In this document: one piece after another, positions 1-11,794 of the stretch
Numbering within the stretch: the stretch's first letter is position 1
How the letters are laid out: every line of letters begins with the position of its first letter
Origin: Phaeotremella fagi
Taxonomy: Eukaryota > Basidiomycota > Tremellomycetes > Tremellales > Phaeotremellaceae
Assembly (NCBI GenBank): GCA_001599715.1
Contig: BCHU01000013.1
Span: forward strand, 558,001-622,000
Direction: 5' to 3'
DNA length: 64,000 bases
Notes under the pieces: model-generated
Told to the model about the DNA's origin: nothing
Database searches by the model: none
What the model saw: only the letters and a program-made list of their open reading frames with translations
Made by a program: the position numbers and the translations under genes

Positions 1-61
1 AAGATATGAAAAATAATTATCATTAAAGTAATGAATGAGAATACACATTATCAAATTCAAG

Positions 62-2229
62 TTAAACCTGTTCAGCGTAAAGTACCAATTTCTGATCCTC
101 GCTCCTCATCCATTCTTTCAAATCCCTATCATCCCTAAGTTCACGATACGAACCAGTAGTTCCACCACCCGGTGACATACTAGTTCGATATCTCAAAGAA
201 TTAATTTCGTTACCCAATCTAGCTCTAACTTTTTCGAACAACTCAGAATGCGTTACCGAAGGATGAACTCTGATAGCTATCAGATCGTCTGTTATTCTGT
301 CGTAAATTTTTATTTTCACGTATGGCGGTTGACCTGAAGCTTGGGTGGTTGTCGTTGCTTGTGGAGTTGCTGAACCCCATGAAGAGGACGTTGCGGATGT
401 TGCTGGTGGATGACCTATGGAGCTGTGGCCTGCTACTGAATACCCTGACGATTCAGGACGAGATGTATCGATCGGCGGTAGTGGTGATGGACCTCTTGAT
501 GTTGACATTTTTCCAGGTACAACTTGATTCCATGATTGTGAAGATTCAGGTTGAGAGTGTCGAGAATTAGACGAGGGAGCTCGAGAATCGTAAGCTTTTT
601 GCGACCCTACACCGTTCGTTCCAACTTTCAGTTCAGCCAACTGTTCCTCCAATTCATCTACAGCATCCTGTCTTGACCATTCTTCACAATAATCTCCATA
701 TTTAGCAGCGAAGAATGACCTGAACAACTCATGACGAAGGACATATTCCGCTCCTCTACTCCTCAAATCCAACAAAGCTTTCACATACGCATCTAATTCG
801 TCTCGTCGATATTCCGTTAATTCATCATCAACTTCCGTCTCAACTGGTCCTGGCATGTACGGCATGATTCTTTCCGGTGGTGAATCTTCTTCACCAGGTG
901 CGGCTCTTCCAGCTTCATGCGGGAAAGCATCCAGTAGACTTATCTGGAAATCGTAAAAATCGTCGTAAATCCTATAAAGCGATAATGTAAATGCCGGTGA
1001 TGTAGGTTCATCAGGTACGAACGTTGCGTGTAATCTGAACCAATAGTGACCACTTTCGTTATGGAAGGAAGGGACACCTAAGGAAGTGAATTGTCCAGGA
1101 GGTAGTAATGCGTCTTGTTCTGGTTTGTAGATTGGAGCTGGAATGGTAGCAGGAGGTGGTATTGGCTGGGATTGAGATTGTGGATGTGGTATAGATGATG
1201 TAGAGGTGGATCGTGGTAAAGATGAAGTTGATGCTTGGGAGGTCGACGGTGCATAAGGAGAATTCGTAACTGATTGATCTGGGGAAAAATCAAATCGACC
1301 CAAAGGAATGGCTGCAGCCTTGTAATCCGCCGTCGCCTTTTTCCACTCATCGACCTGAGGAATACTACTAGGGAAATTATCCAGTGGTTTACCAGTTGCA
1401 GGATCTCGTATCTCGACAAAAGTCACCGGTATCAAACCAGGTCCACCTAATCTTCCTATTGGCTTTGCAACGAACCTACAAGTCAGACAGATCCAAGTAT
1501 AAACCTACCATTCATGGTTACTCTGTGCTATAACAACAATAGGTTCTCCTGCTTTGGCATCTAGCTCGTCCGGACGTTCAGCTTGGAAATCGTATTGAAC
1601 AATCGCGTAAAGTCTATCATCAGCTCCGGTTCTCGACTGAATCTCTTACGGCTGATTAGGTCGTTTAGGAGGTCCCGCTGCGAGAGGAGGACTTTGAACA
1701 GGTGGGGAACGCATATTAGAACTTGATCCAGAATAATGTTGAGGTGGTGTATCGGAGCTAATCATCAATATCTCCTATTTTGCGTTCCAACTCACCGATA
1801 CTGATCAGAGGCTGATTCTGGTCTGGCACCGCTTGGAGTAGCTCGTCCACCTTTGATGAATTCTTCAAACTGATCTTTTGGTACGAGACCTCTCGAGCCA
1901 GTTAACGGATCTGTCATTATCAGGAAGTGTCCAATGATATATCGTAACAACTCACTTAGAGCTTCATACCAACCCTCTCGTTCTCCAGTGACATACCAGA
2001 AATCACCTTTCGTGTAACTCAATTCCTGTGGGGAAGTAGATCGATAAGATGACAAGGCTTTGATGACTTTTTGAGGTGGTGCGACTTTTTCTGAAGGTCT
2101 CGATAGAGAACTAGGGTTAACGTTTCCGTTGTAAGGGAGATCTGGTGATGGTTGAGGTGAGAAGGTGTTATTGTTATTGTTACCGTTCCCATGGCCGTTG
2201 TTATTGATTGAACGACGGAGGGACTTCAT
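62..2229 (-). CDS. BEM1: Bem1-type cell-polarity scaffold (SH3-SH3-PX-PB1)
   Basis: Scaffold that links Cdc42, its exchange factor and PAK kinases at sites of polarised growth. The domain order is diagnostic: a first SH3 (about residues 48-115, with GWYEALNPLTGSRGLVP restored by splicing), a proline-rich linker, a second SH3 (from LYAIVQYDFQAERPDELDA to GGPGLIPVTFVE), a PX domain (about 340-460, YWFRLHATF...YRIYDDFYDFQ) and a C-terminal PB1 domain (YVKIKIYDR onward). Start MKSLRRSINNN at 2229; stop TAA at 62-64. Introns read as 1911-1955 (45 nt), 1758-1795 (38 nt) and 1476-1508 (33 nt). Between the SH3 domains an in-frame TAA (1646-1648) interrupts the linker. It disappears if an 18-nt GTAAGA...GAG intron (1632-1649) or one longer intron (1632-1795) is removed; both restore frame (677 or 641 residues). 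Family assignment is firm; the linker splice is unresolved. Confidence 0.93.
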
Positions 2230-5200
2230 CCCTACCGATCGTTACTGATTTAAAAAAATGATCGTTGAGGTAAGAGTGAGAACTGAGAAAGATGAAAAAT
2301 TTCAAGGAGACAATTTGTATTGGTTGACAACGGAAAAGAAAGGAGGTCGTTCGATCGGAGAAATGATTATGCTGCTGGTATCGATAACGATAGACCAAAT
2401 TCCAAGTAGATTTGTTGTCCAAAATATTCCAAACGTCAGAGTGATGATATCAAAGCGAATGGATTACCCTGTACATGTGTTGATAAGTTACGGGCAAAAA
2501 AAAAGCACGATGGTCACTGGGTCAAGTGGATTAATTCGAAGCTTTTAGCGTATAAAGTTGATCCAACAGATGTGTTATGTCGAGTTGATCAGTTGAACTA
2601 GATTAGATTGATACTTATAAGATAGGGTTAGTGATGGGTTGAATATGAAGATGAAGTAAGAAGGTAGATGTATATGAAGATGTAAAGATAACTTGTAATG
2701 AAAATTGTTGTTGATGATATTTGGTTGATTGATGGTGACTGTGATGTGATGGGTCTACTGGTGTCCCATTGTCTGTGCGTCGCGTCCAGTTAGAGGCGCA
2801 TCATCAGAGGGGGAACAGAGAGAGGCGTTTTTATGTTGTAAGTACATGCAACCAAGTATTCAAGCATGTCTATCATTGTCTACACCATGCATCAGATCAG
2901 TATCATACGTTCCACTGCATCCACAACACTCAAAGTGTAACTCGGAACACAAACAACAAGTCTTTATGCACTAAGAATTCGCCTGATGACCATGGAACTG
3001 GGGGATCCTTCACCCCCTTCCCTCTGATCGTCGATGAAACGAGGCCATTGGCCAGCAACTAACACATCGATAACTCTGTCTCCTTCGTCATATTTACAAT
3101 CAGTCCCTTACTCAGCCTGCTGCACCATCATCTCGATTAAAGTATGAGGGTGAGAAGTACTTTGCCACAGAGTTTTAGGCGTTGACGTTCAGTCTTTGAG
3201 GAGTTGTTATAAACCGTCATCGGCACCTATTAGAATGAAGTCAAGTAGAAAGAGACTTGTCTGCGATTCAACACGAGGAAAAGAACAGCTGTTCTGAATT
3301 GAATATCATTAGTGACGGTTCAACAAACCTCCAATCCATGAGATAAGAACACCAAATGTTATCCAAAACCAAAACCAAGTTCAACCCCAAGCCCCATCGG
3401 AAAACATCTCTTTGGGTATCAGAGACACATCTATATTTCTACTTTCGTGTCCGTAGAGCAAGAACGACTCCCGACTCCTGGCGATTTGGCGTTTCGCGGA
3501 ATAGTAACGGTGAGTTATAATTATCAGTTGATGCTTCCGAATAACAACGATTCGATGGCGTTGGGCTGGCTGGTCCTGAAGATCTTGTCGTCGTAAGGTT
3601 GAATTAACAATAAATAAGTTCGGAAAACAATTCTTTTTCCTTGACACTTCCACACGTGAAACTAAATTTTCTTTCACCTAGGTTAACAATAGAAATCAAT
3701 CTCTACTAGACAGGGCAAGTGTTTGTCATTTATGGAGTTTATCGTGTGTATCTAAGTTAATTGATTGCATTTTCGCACGGGTCATGTGAAAATTGGATGT
3801 ATAAACGGGGGCTTTCCTCTTGCCCAACCCCTTTCTCAAGTGTAGTTCAGATTCTAGATTGCTTGGTTGTTATAAATGACTTGATTGATAGTTCAATGCT
3901 AAGTCAAGTAGTTACCTCATGATGAAAACCAAGAACTAAATCGCTCCAATGATTTCGATATCAGGGTAAAACTCCTGCACCTTCGGGCAAGGGGAACTCC
4001 TATGGTACCTTTTTACCATTTCGTTGGTTCAGGATTTAACTTCTGCTGCCAAAGTCATTAAGTCACCTTGAAGTATGATGCTCCGAAACGCGTAGCACGA
4101 ATGGCACCACGACATAACGTACAATTACTCAAAGTATCTAAACGCTTGAATCTGAATCTGAATACAGTAGCTTCAAGCGTTGGCTTGTATCACGGGCGAC
4201 TGCGAGAGGTTAGATCAAGCGGTGAAAAAAAAAAAAGGTTGGTTCGAGCTTGGAGCTCTTACGATCTTGGCTGCAAAGCCCCATTTCACCAAACGCCAAC
4301 GCCAATGTTATCCTCAAAGAATCCCGCTATGCACGAAATATGAAATGAGTGGCAGGATGGCATTGAATAGCCTCAAGTGAACGTACAAAGTACAAGGTAC
4401 TGCAGTATGGATTCAAACTAATTTCATAATTCAACTTTAGGTCATTTCACGCCATGATCGACAAAAGGCTTTTTTGTTTTTGTTTTTGTTTCAATCTGTT
4501 CAATCTGATGGACAAGGGGTCGTTTGAATGGGAAAAAATAATTATGTTTGTTTAGTTAAAACAAAGATCACTTACGTTTCCTTCTCTTTTGATTAAGGTC
4601 AACAAATTTCACGCCAGGAACGTTGAATTTGAATAATAAATGACCCGCGCAGAAAAAAAGGGTTTACGCCTATTTTATTATTTACTCGATTGTGGAAAAG
4701 TGCGCAGGTGGATGATCAAATGATTAAGACTCCATTCGATAAGTGAGTTGATGCTAAGTAATCTTAAGAGTCCCAAGTCATTCAGTCAAGCACCGTCATC
4801 TAGACCATCGTTACCTAATAAAAATTTACACACCCCTTAAAACCAATACTCCTTACTCCTCTACCGAGGTCGTTCCCTAAAATAATCTCTTCGGGGAATC
4901 GATCGTCTTACTTGAGTCAAGTCACTTCGTACTCACATACGACGGGCTAACGGCATTCCAATGCTTATCCTAGATTTTATTATTTTAAACTTTTGTTTTT
5001 TCCTTTGTTTGGGTGGCGGCAAGAACGAAATGAGTTCCCATTGAAAAAAAGATTTCTATCCCATTAAACTAAACGTTACCCTTCGATGATCTCCAATCGT
5101 GTCGTGTCTTGTCAGATAGGGTTGTTCAATCCAATCCCATCGCAACGTAAGACCCCAAAGAGACTAAACGATCAGATTCAAAGATATGTAAAAAGTCATG

Positions 5201-7249
5201 CATCCGCTTCATCATCATACTTTTCACTTTCTTTCTCATTCCCTCCCTATAAATAAATAATAAAAGAACACGAGTACATTTTCGAAAAGCTCCAACGACA
5301 CCGCATTATCCTTTCGCCCTCCGTTCCAGTTCCAGAACACATCCCTGGTAACGCTATACACCTCTTCAACTTCCCCAACCCTAATCTTTTTTATTATTTC
5401 ACAGTGGTCAAAGCATACCCGTCTGGCCCCCGAAATTGAAATTTGACACAGCGATCTGGGCGACCGAGATAGATACCTTTCGACCCATTGACGCCAACGC
5501 CATATAATCAAACGCTTGGACTGTGACAATTATTCTCTCCTCTCTCAAAACACTAGTTACGAGGACAAAAACGAATAGATCGACACCCTAATCTGTTAAT
5601 TTGTGGTCTGTTCCCTCATCTCGCACAGCCTGGCGCAGTACAATAAAGTGATACTTGGCACACAAGGAGATCAAAGATTTCTTACATTTTAGGATCTCAA
5701 TCTGTATCAACTGTATCCTTTTTATCTTACGACTCCTCGCAGTTTAAATTTTGATTTACGACATTTGATCTGTTCAAAGGTCAAAGATAAACTTAACTTA
5801 CGTGGAAGGTCGATTTCAGATTTCAGTGACACGATCATATATAAACTCAATCATCAACAGGTCTCTCCTTACTTTTACTTCTTTTGTTCGAATATACCAC
5901 CGAAAGTACCCCTTTCCCAATTCACACAACAACAACACAAGACACAGAAACAGAAAGTCTCAAAATAACAATCCAAAGTGGCAACGCTCGTTAATTGATC
6001 TACAACCCGAAGGTTGATCTTGACGACGACTAAAGTTAATTGAGATCTGGACTGGACAACGGTGTTTCCTACCTCCTTTATTTATTAATAGGAACGGGAA
6101 GAAGCTAGAGATTAGGACAGGTACGCAATCAAAACGGTCATACGGAGTCTAGGTGGTGGTGTTGCTTGATTGATCTCTATTTGATTTCGATTTCAATTGA
6201 TCCGCAGGTACCAGGAGGTGACACACTTCTCGCACCAACACTCAAATCAATACAACAAGTTACCCACACAACCTCCTAATCAATCAATCAAGCCTCTCGT
6301 GTGCACATTAATCTAGATCAGATCAATTTGGTTGTCAAGCAACCTAAGGAAGTCCAAGTCAATTTCGGAATCTAAAGAGAAGGGAAAAAAGTTTTGACGT
6401 CGTATAACTTAACCCCCGAGGTACCATTAATTTGGTTGTGGTAGCTGAAGAGTGAGTCAAATGTGGAGTCATTGTCTTATAAAGATAGGATTATAACTGA
6501 CAAGCCTTTTCGTCTTATCATCTTTCTTACTTTACCATCATCTTCGCCACTCACTAAAATCTGATCACACCCATTTCCTCATCGTCATTCATCCTCATCC
6601 TCAACATCCACTTTCCAACCATTGTCTCAAATTTATAGAAACTACACACTTCGAATTACCTCCTTTCGACCTCATCCTTATTCTCATCCCCATCCTCACC
6701 CTAACTCCCTCTCCAATCAACTTTAAACGAAACAAAGAAGACAATCTCTTAATTCCTTCCTTTCAACAAAACCTCCCCGAATCAAACACAAATTGGATTC
6801 TTCGTCACGCCACTCGATAAAACCCAAGAAAGAACAAGAACACCCAAGGTTTGAATCATACTTAATTCTTTCATTCAGATCTATAACAGTACGACTTCAA
6901 ACGATCTTAATTAAATAACATTTGGATTTCGTCTGGTCACGACTCCATTTCTTCACGCAGCAAAAATATCAACAAATCAACTGCTAAAACGCAGCTAGCC
7001 GTTTAAAGGGGTTACTCCAACCTTCAAAGGCTTTTTCTACACGGTTTACAAAGTCTAAGGATTCGCACAATATACTTTGAACCCCTCGTTGGTCGTTGTA
7101 AAGGGAGTTACTTATTCAATTGACATCATTGGGGGTTGGAATCACAAGGTCCATTGTTCAAATTAAAAAACCCACGTAAAGAAAGTTTTATTGAACGACT
7201 TACTCAATAACTCGATAAATCACCCCCCTTCGACTCTCAGCATCCCCTC
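2230..7249. other. 5 kb gene-poor stretch upstream of BEM1 and of the cyclin gene
   Basis: No reading frame here has domain-like composition or joins to neighbours by credible splicing; those present are short and unlike known proteins. About 5.5-7.2 kb is rich in pyrimidine runs and CAACAA/ACACAA stretches typical of long fungal 5' leaders, with several short upstream ATGs, so much of it is probably promoter and leader of the cyclin gene. The 2.3-5.5 kb part shows only AT-rich and homopolymer tracts. I found no tRNA B-box match. A non-coding transcript cannot be excluded. Confidence 0.5.
6121..6207 (+). other. Candidate 5'-leader intron of the cyclin gene
   Basis: The sequence GACAG|GTACGC ... 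GATCCGCAG|GTACC gives an 87-nt candidate GT-AG intron about 1 kb upstream of the cyclin start codon. It rests on splice-site appearance only; no coding frame constrains it. Confidence 0.25.
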
Positions 7250-9318
7250 ATGTCTTCATACTGGTTACCAGAAAATCATTATCTCTCACCAGCTACTCCA
7301 CCTTTGTATCAAGAATCATATTCGCCCACCATAGTCGACGATTTAGTTGATGATACCGAAGTTTGGGAAGGAGCTTTAGGTTTGAAGAAATTCAATCAAC
7401 CTAGATCCAGTGTTTATGGAGCTCAACAAACTCATTCAGGTCAAAGACGAATTCTCTCTGAAAAGAAGAAAATGAATATGGACATGGCGGAGACTGGTTC
7501 GTTGGCTGCTCAACCTGGTTCTAATACTCCATTAGCAACTTATGCTGGTAAGTTTGGTGTTTTCGTATAAAAATTATACTGACACTATGTTAGCTCAAAT
7601 GGTTGTTTGGCTATGGTTCGGCAACCATCATTCCAATCAAACACCTTTATCACCTCCCGACTCCTTTTCCGCCAGTCAAGCTCTAGACCCTTTCGACGTC
7701 TCCAATCATTCACCGGCGTTACTCAACCCACTACAACTTCAACCTACCCCTCAATTCAGTAAATTCGTCGCTAGCTTACTGTACAAAACCAATGTCTCGC
7801 ATAGCGTTACGTTGATCGCTCTTCTTTATATTCATTGGTTCAAAATGAAGAATAGAGGGATACAAGGTGCTGTTGGGAGTGAGAGACGTGTATTCGTCGC
7901 TTCTCTTATGCTCGGGAACAAGTACCTCGACGATAACACTTATACCAACAAAACTTGGTCTGATTTGTCTGGTTTACCAGTCAAAGAATTGAACTTTATG
8001 GAACGAGAATTTCTTAGCGGTTTGAACTACAGTCTAGGTGTCAAACAAAGAGAATATCAGCGTTGGAGAAAGTTATTAGACGCTTTCATGTTGTCAAGGG
8101 AGAGTTCAACGTCGAATAGAAGAAGTCGACCCTCCTACACACCAAGCTATCATTCACCAACTATCTATACTCCACCTATCCCTGTCGTTTACCCACCTGA
8201 AATGTACAGAACTCGATCAGCTTCACCTATCGCTCCCAACTACCCACTTCCATCGTATATCTTCCCCCCTTCACCTGAAGCTGTTCAAAGGAAACGAACC
8301 GCTAACGACGCTTTCCAAAACGACGTCTCTTTATCGACAACCATTCAAGAATCAATGAGGTTACCGTCGAGAAAAGCTACTTTTGGAAATATCAATTATG
8401 AAACTCCAGCTGGTGGCGTTCCCGTCTCTCGATTGAGACCTTCGGCACCTGATGAAAGTGGTAGTGGCTTGGCGAGATCTTCTTCGTTGAGTAGACAGAT
8501 CGCTCGTATGCCTAGTCAATTCGGTTCAAGACGTGGTTCAGCTGGTCAACTTCATACCGCCAACACTGGTGAAATCGATCTACGTCATGCTGCAACTAAT
8601 CATGCTGCTCATATCCAACAAAGAGAAAGTTATGATGCTGCCGTCGAAAACGGTTGGAATGGGTTTAACGCTTTGGCAGCTCCATTTGAGGTATCTCAGA
8701 TTCCTCAGACTGTTCCAGAGGTAGGTTTTTATTATCTGAACTAGTGCATTCAGTGTGTTGACCTTCATTCAGCAACTCATGTTCTATTCACTCGCTGCTG
8801 AACCTCATCCAGGTCAAGATGGTGCACCTCGAAAAGCTATTTTACATTATCAAGATCCGTATCAATCGTTCCCACAAGGTTATTCAGATTACATTTATCA
8901 AGATCAGATGATTGATAGTGGGAACGGGTATTCGCCTTTAGAACCTTATAACGATCAACAGTTTTACGGTAACGGGATTCAATATCCTAACACGAATCAA
9001 TGGGAAATGCCTCAACCAGCACCTTTTGCCAACGCAGGTCCACCAGGTTATATCTACGATCCCCATCATTCAACAACACCCTATCAGGATAGTTCATTCA
9101 ACAACGTTATGCAGCAACCACAACAACAGTTGATCCCTGCTGGACCAGCTTCTTCAGAATGGGTTCATAACGTCAACAGGTTGAGTATAGCTTCTGACGA
9201 ATATCAACTTCCAATTCCAACTCTCGAAGTTGGTGAGGGTGAAATGGAATGGAGAACTAGAAGTGAATGGTCGAGTCCGATTATTAATCGTCAACCTTGG
9301 AATCAAGGTCAAATGTAA
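7250..9318 (+). CDS. Pho80/Pcl-type cyclin
   Basis: Regulatory subunit expected to bind a Pho85/CDK5-like kinase, with roles in G1 progression, polarity or nutrient signalling. After a first exon with little similarity, the cyclin box lies at about residues 145-280: QFSKFVASLLYKTNVSHSV, then VFVASLMLGNKYLDDNTYTN, WSDLSG and LNFMEREFLSGLNYSLGV, the typical Pcl1/Pcl2 signature. The rest is Ser/Pro/Gln-rich and without domains. Three exons: 7250-7547, 7594-8720 and 8773-9318; introns of 46 and 52 nt; 656 residues. The start MSSYWLPENHY has no in-frame alternative upstream. The upstream region is unusually long (about 5 kb), suggesting complex control. Pcl1/2-like versus another Pcl subgroup cannot be settled from sequence alone. 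Confidence 0.9.
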
Positions 9319-10288
9319 ATTTATTATCGAAAACAGTAAACGATCCCTCTTATGAATCGCAACACAATCAACGAAACCAACCTCAACCTCAATCAATTCA
9401 TATATTCTCTCCAATCATGTTTTAACGATAGATCAGTACAATACAATTCAATTTATATAGTAGTATCCATTTCTTCCTTTTCTTATTTTTTTTGATCAAA
9501 AACGAAACAGTTCAATCATGACAATTTTAACGTTTATATGCTTTCATCCTTTCTTTGTCATACACATGTATCTATACTTACTTTGTTCATATTTATTGAT
9601 ATTAGGTTTTTTTTTCTTCTCATGATATACGAATATTAATTTTAGCATTGGTCTCATATTTATTCATATTTTTTATTTCATGTATTTGCAATATGTGCAT
9701 ACGATCGCTTCCTATGATCCAAGCATTGAAAGACTTTATTGAGATTGGGGATAGGTTGTGAATGGAGCGAATAGCTCAATAACAGTTGTCGGTCTCCGAA
9801 GTAGAACGCAGTCTCGTTGCTACCTTTCAGATGACAAATACCTCCGACAAAAGGAAAGACAAACAAGTGAGACGCAAATTCGAAACAAAGATATACCGAT
9901 TGATTCGCGACTCTCATGATCGAGGGGTCCCTTCCCAAGGCTTTCCTTTCCCTTTCCTGTTAGATTATAAGCTAGTTAATGACTTGTGAGGTGCAAGGAC
10001 CACCGTCCTCGTTTCATCCTGGTGGCAACTAAATCCCATCGGTGACGACGAAGCTGTGTGAATTTGATGATGATGACACTTTTTCACTCCTTTATTCCAG
10101 TTACTGTAGCTCCGCCTGTTGTAGTGTTTGGTAAGAAGGTTTTTGATATGACATCAAACATTTTATTCATTAACAACTACTTTGTAAATAAATACAACTT
10201 AGTACAGCGTTAGAAACCAAAACCCTCACCCCGTATTTTATTAAAACACTGACAAACACGTCGTGTTGACGACGATCAACCCTACACC
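9319..10288. other. 3' end of cyclin transcript and upstream region of the Gly/Met-rich gene
   Basis: T-rich and AT-rich sequence with no gene seen. About 9.4-9.7 kb looks like a 3' UTR with T runs; about 10.1-10.28 kb is the presumptive promoter and leader of the next gene. Short frames around 9.7-9.99 kb have no domain character. Confidence 0.5.
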
Positions 10289-11364
10289 ATGGATCCAATG
10301 TCAATGATGATGATGGCAAGTATCCATTCCATTCAAATCAATTCTCCACTACGAAACCATGAGTATAGCCAAAACCAAAGCTGACATAATACGTAATTCA
10401 ATCGATCTTGCTACTCGCGACTATTATCGTTCTTATCTCGATCAGAACGGTATGGGCGGTATGGGTATGGGAGGGATGGGTATGGGCGGGATGGGAATGA
10501 TGAATCCTATGCTGATGGTAGGTTGATCTTCTTGATGTTTTTCAAGCTTCTGTAGATGTGATTCGGAGGATTTGGGATTGATTTCGACGTTTAGGGCGGA
10601 TTAGGGGGTATGGGGATGGGTGGTATGGGTGGAATGGGAATGGGTTATGGGGGTTTGGGAATGGTGAATCTCATTCCTTTTTTCGTTGTGCTTCTTTTTG
10701 CCCCCCCTTGTTCATAATCCATCTTTTTGTTTCTTGGATTTCACGGTTTACTGACTGGATTTTTTTTTTAGGGCGGAATGGGAATGATGAATCCAATGAT
10801 GATGGTTAGTTTACACTATTTTCTTTAGAGTTAGAGTAGAAGTTGACCAGCTTTAGGGTGGTGGTTACGGTGGTATGGGAATGATGAATCCCATGATGGT
10901 AAGTGTTCATCCTGTTTCTTTGGCTAATCTCACTCAGGGTGGTATGGGAATGATGAACCCGATGATGATGGGAATGGGTGGTATGGGCTATGTAAGTCTT
11001 AACTCGAGGCGTATCTGTGGCAAATCAATTGACCTCACCTCAAAGGGTATGCTAGGAGGTGGATTGGGATCAGGTGCATACGGTGTAAGTCTTTCATCTA
11101 AATTTTCATTATGATTGATGGAAAAGAATTCAATAGCGAATGCCTTGGTATCTTTAATATTAATGAATGATATTTTAGATGCCCAGATATCCACCTGGAG
11201 GGTAAGTGTGAAAATGGATTGTAGACGGATTGGACGTTTTAATGACTGGTTTGATTTGTAGGATGTTCGGTGATTATGGAATGGGAATGGGTGCTTTACC
11301 TGCTGGTATGGGTACGGGGATGGGTGGATATGGGATGGGAACGGGTATGCCTATAGGGTATTGA
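10289..11364 (+). CDS. Gly/Met-rich repeat protein encoded by tandemly duplicated in-frame exons
   Basis: Small protein of 153 residues made almost wholly of GGMGMGGMG runs and four copies of MGMMNPM(M/L). No family recognised; methionine-rich repeats can bind copper or mediate self-association, but function is unknown. Nine exons: 10289-10315, 10446-10517, 10595-10663, 10772-10804, 10857-10898, 10938-10991, 11046-11084, 11179-11201 and 11262-11364. The six exons from 10446 to 11084 are each a multiple of three, and most junctions fall exactly between an ATG codon and a GGY codon. The first intron has a GC donor (ATG|GCAAGT, acceptor GATCAG), because no GT donor keeps the frame. The C-terminal exons carry MPRYPPGG and a Gly/Met/Tyr tail ending GMPIGY. 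Structure is supported by continuous frame through all eight introns. Confidence 0.8.
10446..11084 (+). repeat. Tandem array of symmetric repeat exons
   Basis: Coding cassettes of 72, 69, 33, 42, 54 and 39 nt separated by short introns; four contain GGAATGATGAAYCC (Met-Met-Asn-Pro). Donors differ (GTAGGT, GTGAAT, GTTAGT, GTAAGT), so the introns have diverged while the exons stay alike. The pattern fits repeated duplication of an exon with its intron. Confidence 0.75.
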
Positions 11365-11794
11365 GAAGGAGAAGATGAAGAAGGAGAAGCATGAGCTCCA
11401 TTGTTGTTTTGCCTGCCACGATAATCTGAAATGCCACCCTCGCTGTATTTTCTTGCTTAGTCATAGAATGTTCTATTGCAGGAAAGGAAAGATACAAAAC
11501 GCGTGCTTAGCAGCTGGTAACTGGTCAACATCATAAGTAATCCTTTGTTGATCTGTACCCTTCTAGCACTTATACAGTATTCAAAGCACAGTACAGCTCA
11601 GTTATCTTTCCAATTCTCAACTCTCAACTCTCAACAATCATTATTCATAGTGCAAATAGCAGTCATCGCACGACCAGACTACGAATACCTGTTCGCCACT
11701 CGATCATCATTTCCATTGTCATTTACTAATCACTGGAATCTAATTCAACGAGTTACTTTCAACAACAATTTGAACACCAACTTATCACCACATC
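11365..11794. other. Intergenic, promoter/leader of the RING gene
   Basis: 430 bp with no gene seen. The distal half is rich in CAACTCTCAACTCTCAACAATC-like pyrimidine/CAA tracts typical of a leader immediately before the start at 11795. Confidence 0.5.

Noticed and set aside
322..570. Open frame on the + strand inside BEM1
   Set aside because: Opposite-strand shadow of the PX/PB1 coding exon, with no domain character.
4236..4256. Possible tRNA B-box (GGTTCGAGCTT)
   Set aside because: Does not match the GGTTCGANNCC ending and no cloverleaf can be drawn around it.
2769..4380. Several 70-100 codon frames on both strands
   Set aside because: No family-like composition, no splicing continuity, no consistent codon use; treated as chance.
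5236..5529. 97-codon frame on the minus strand
   Set aside because: Begins without a convincing ATG and reads as low-quality Trp/Arg-rich sequence; no homologue suggested.
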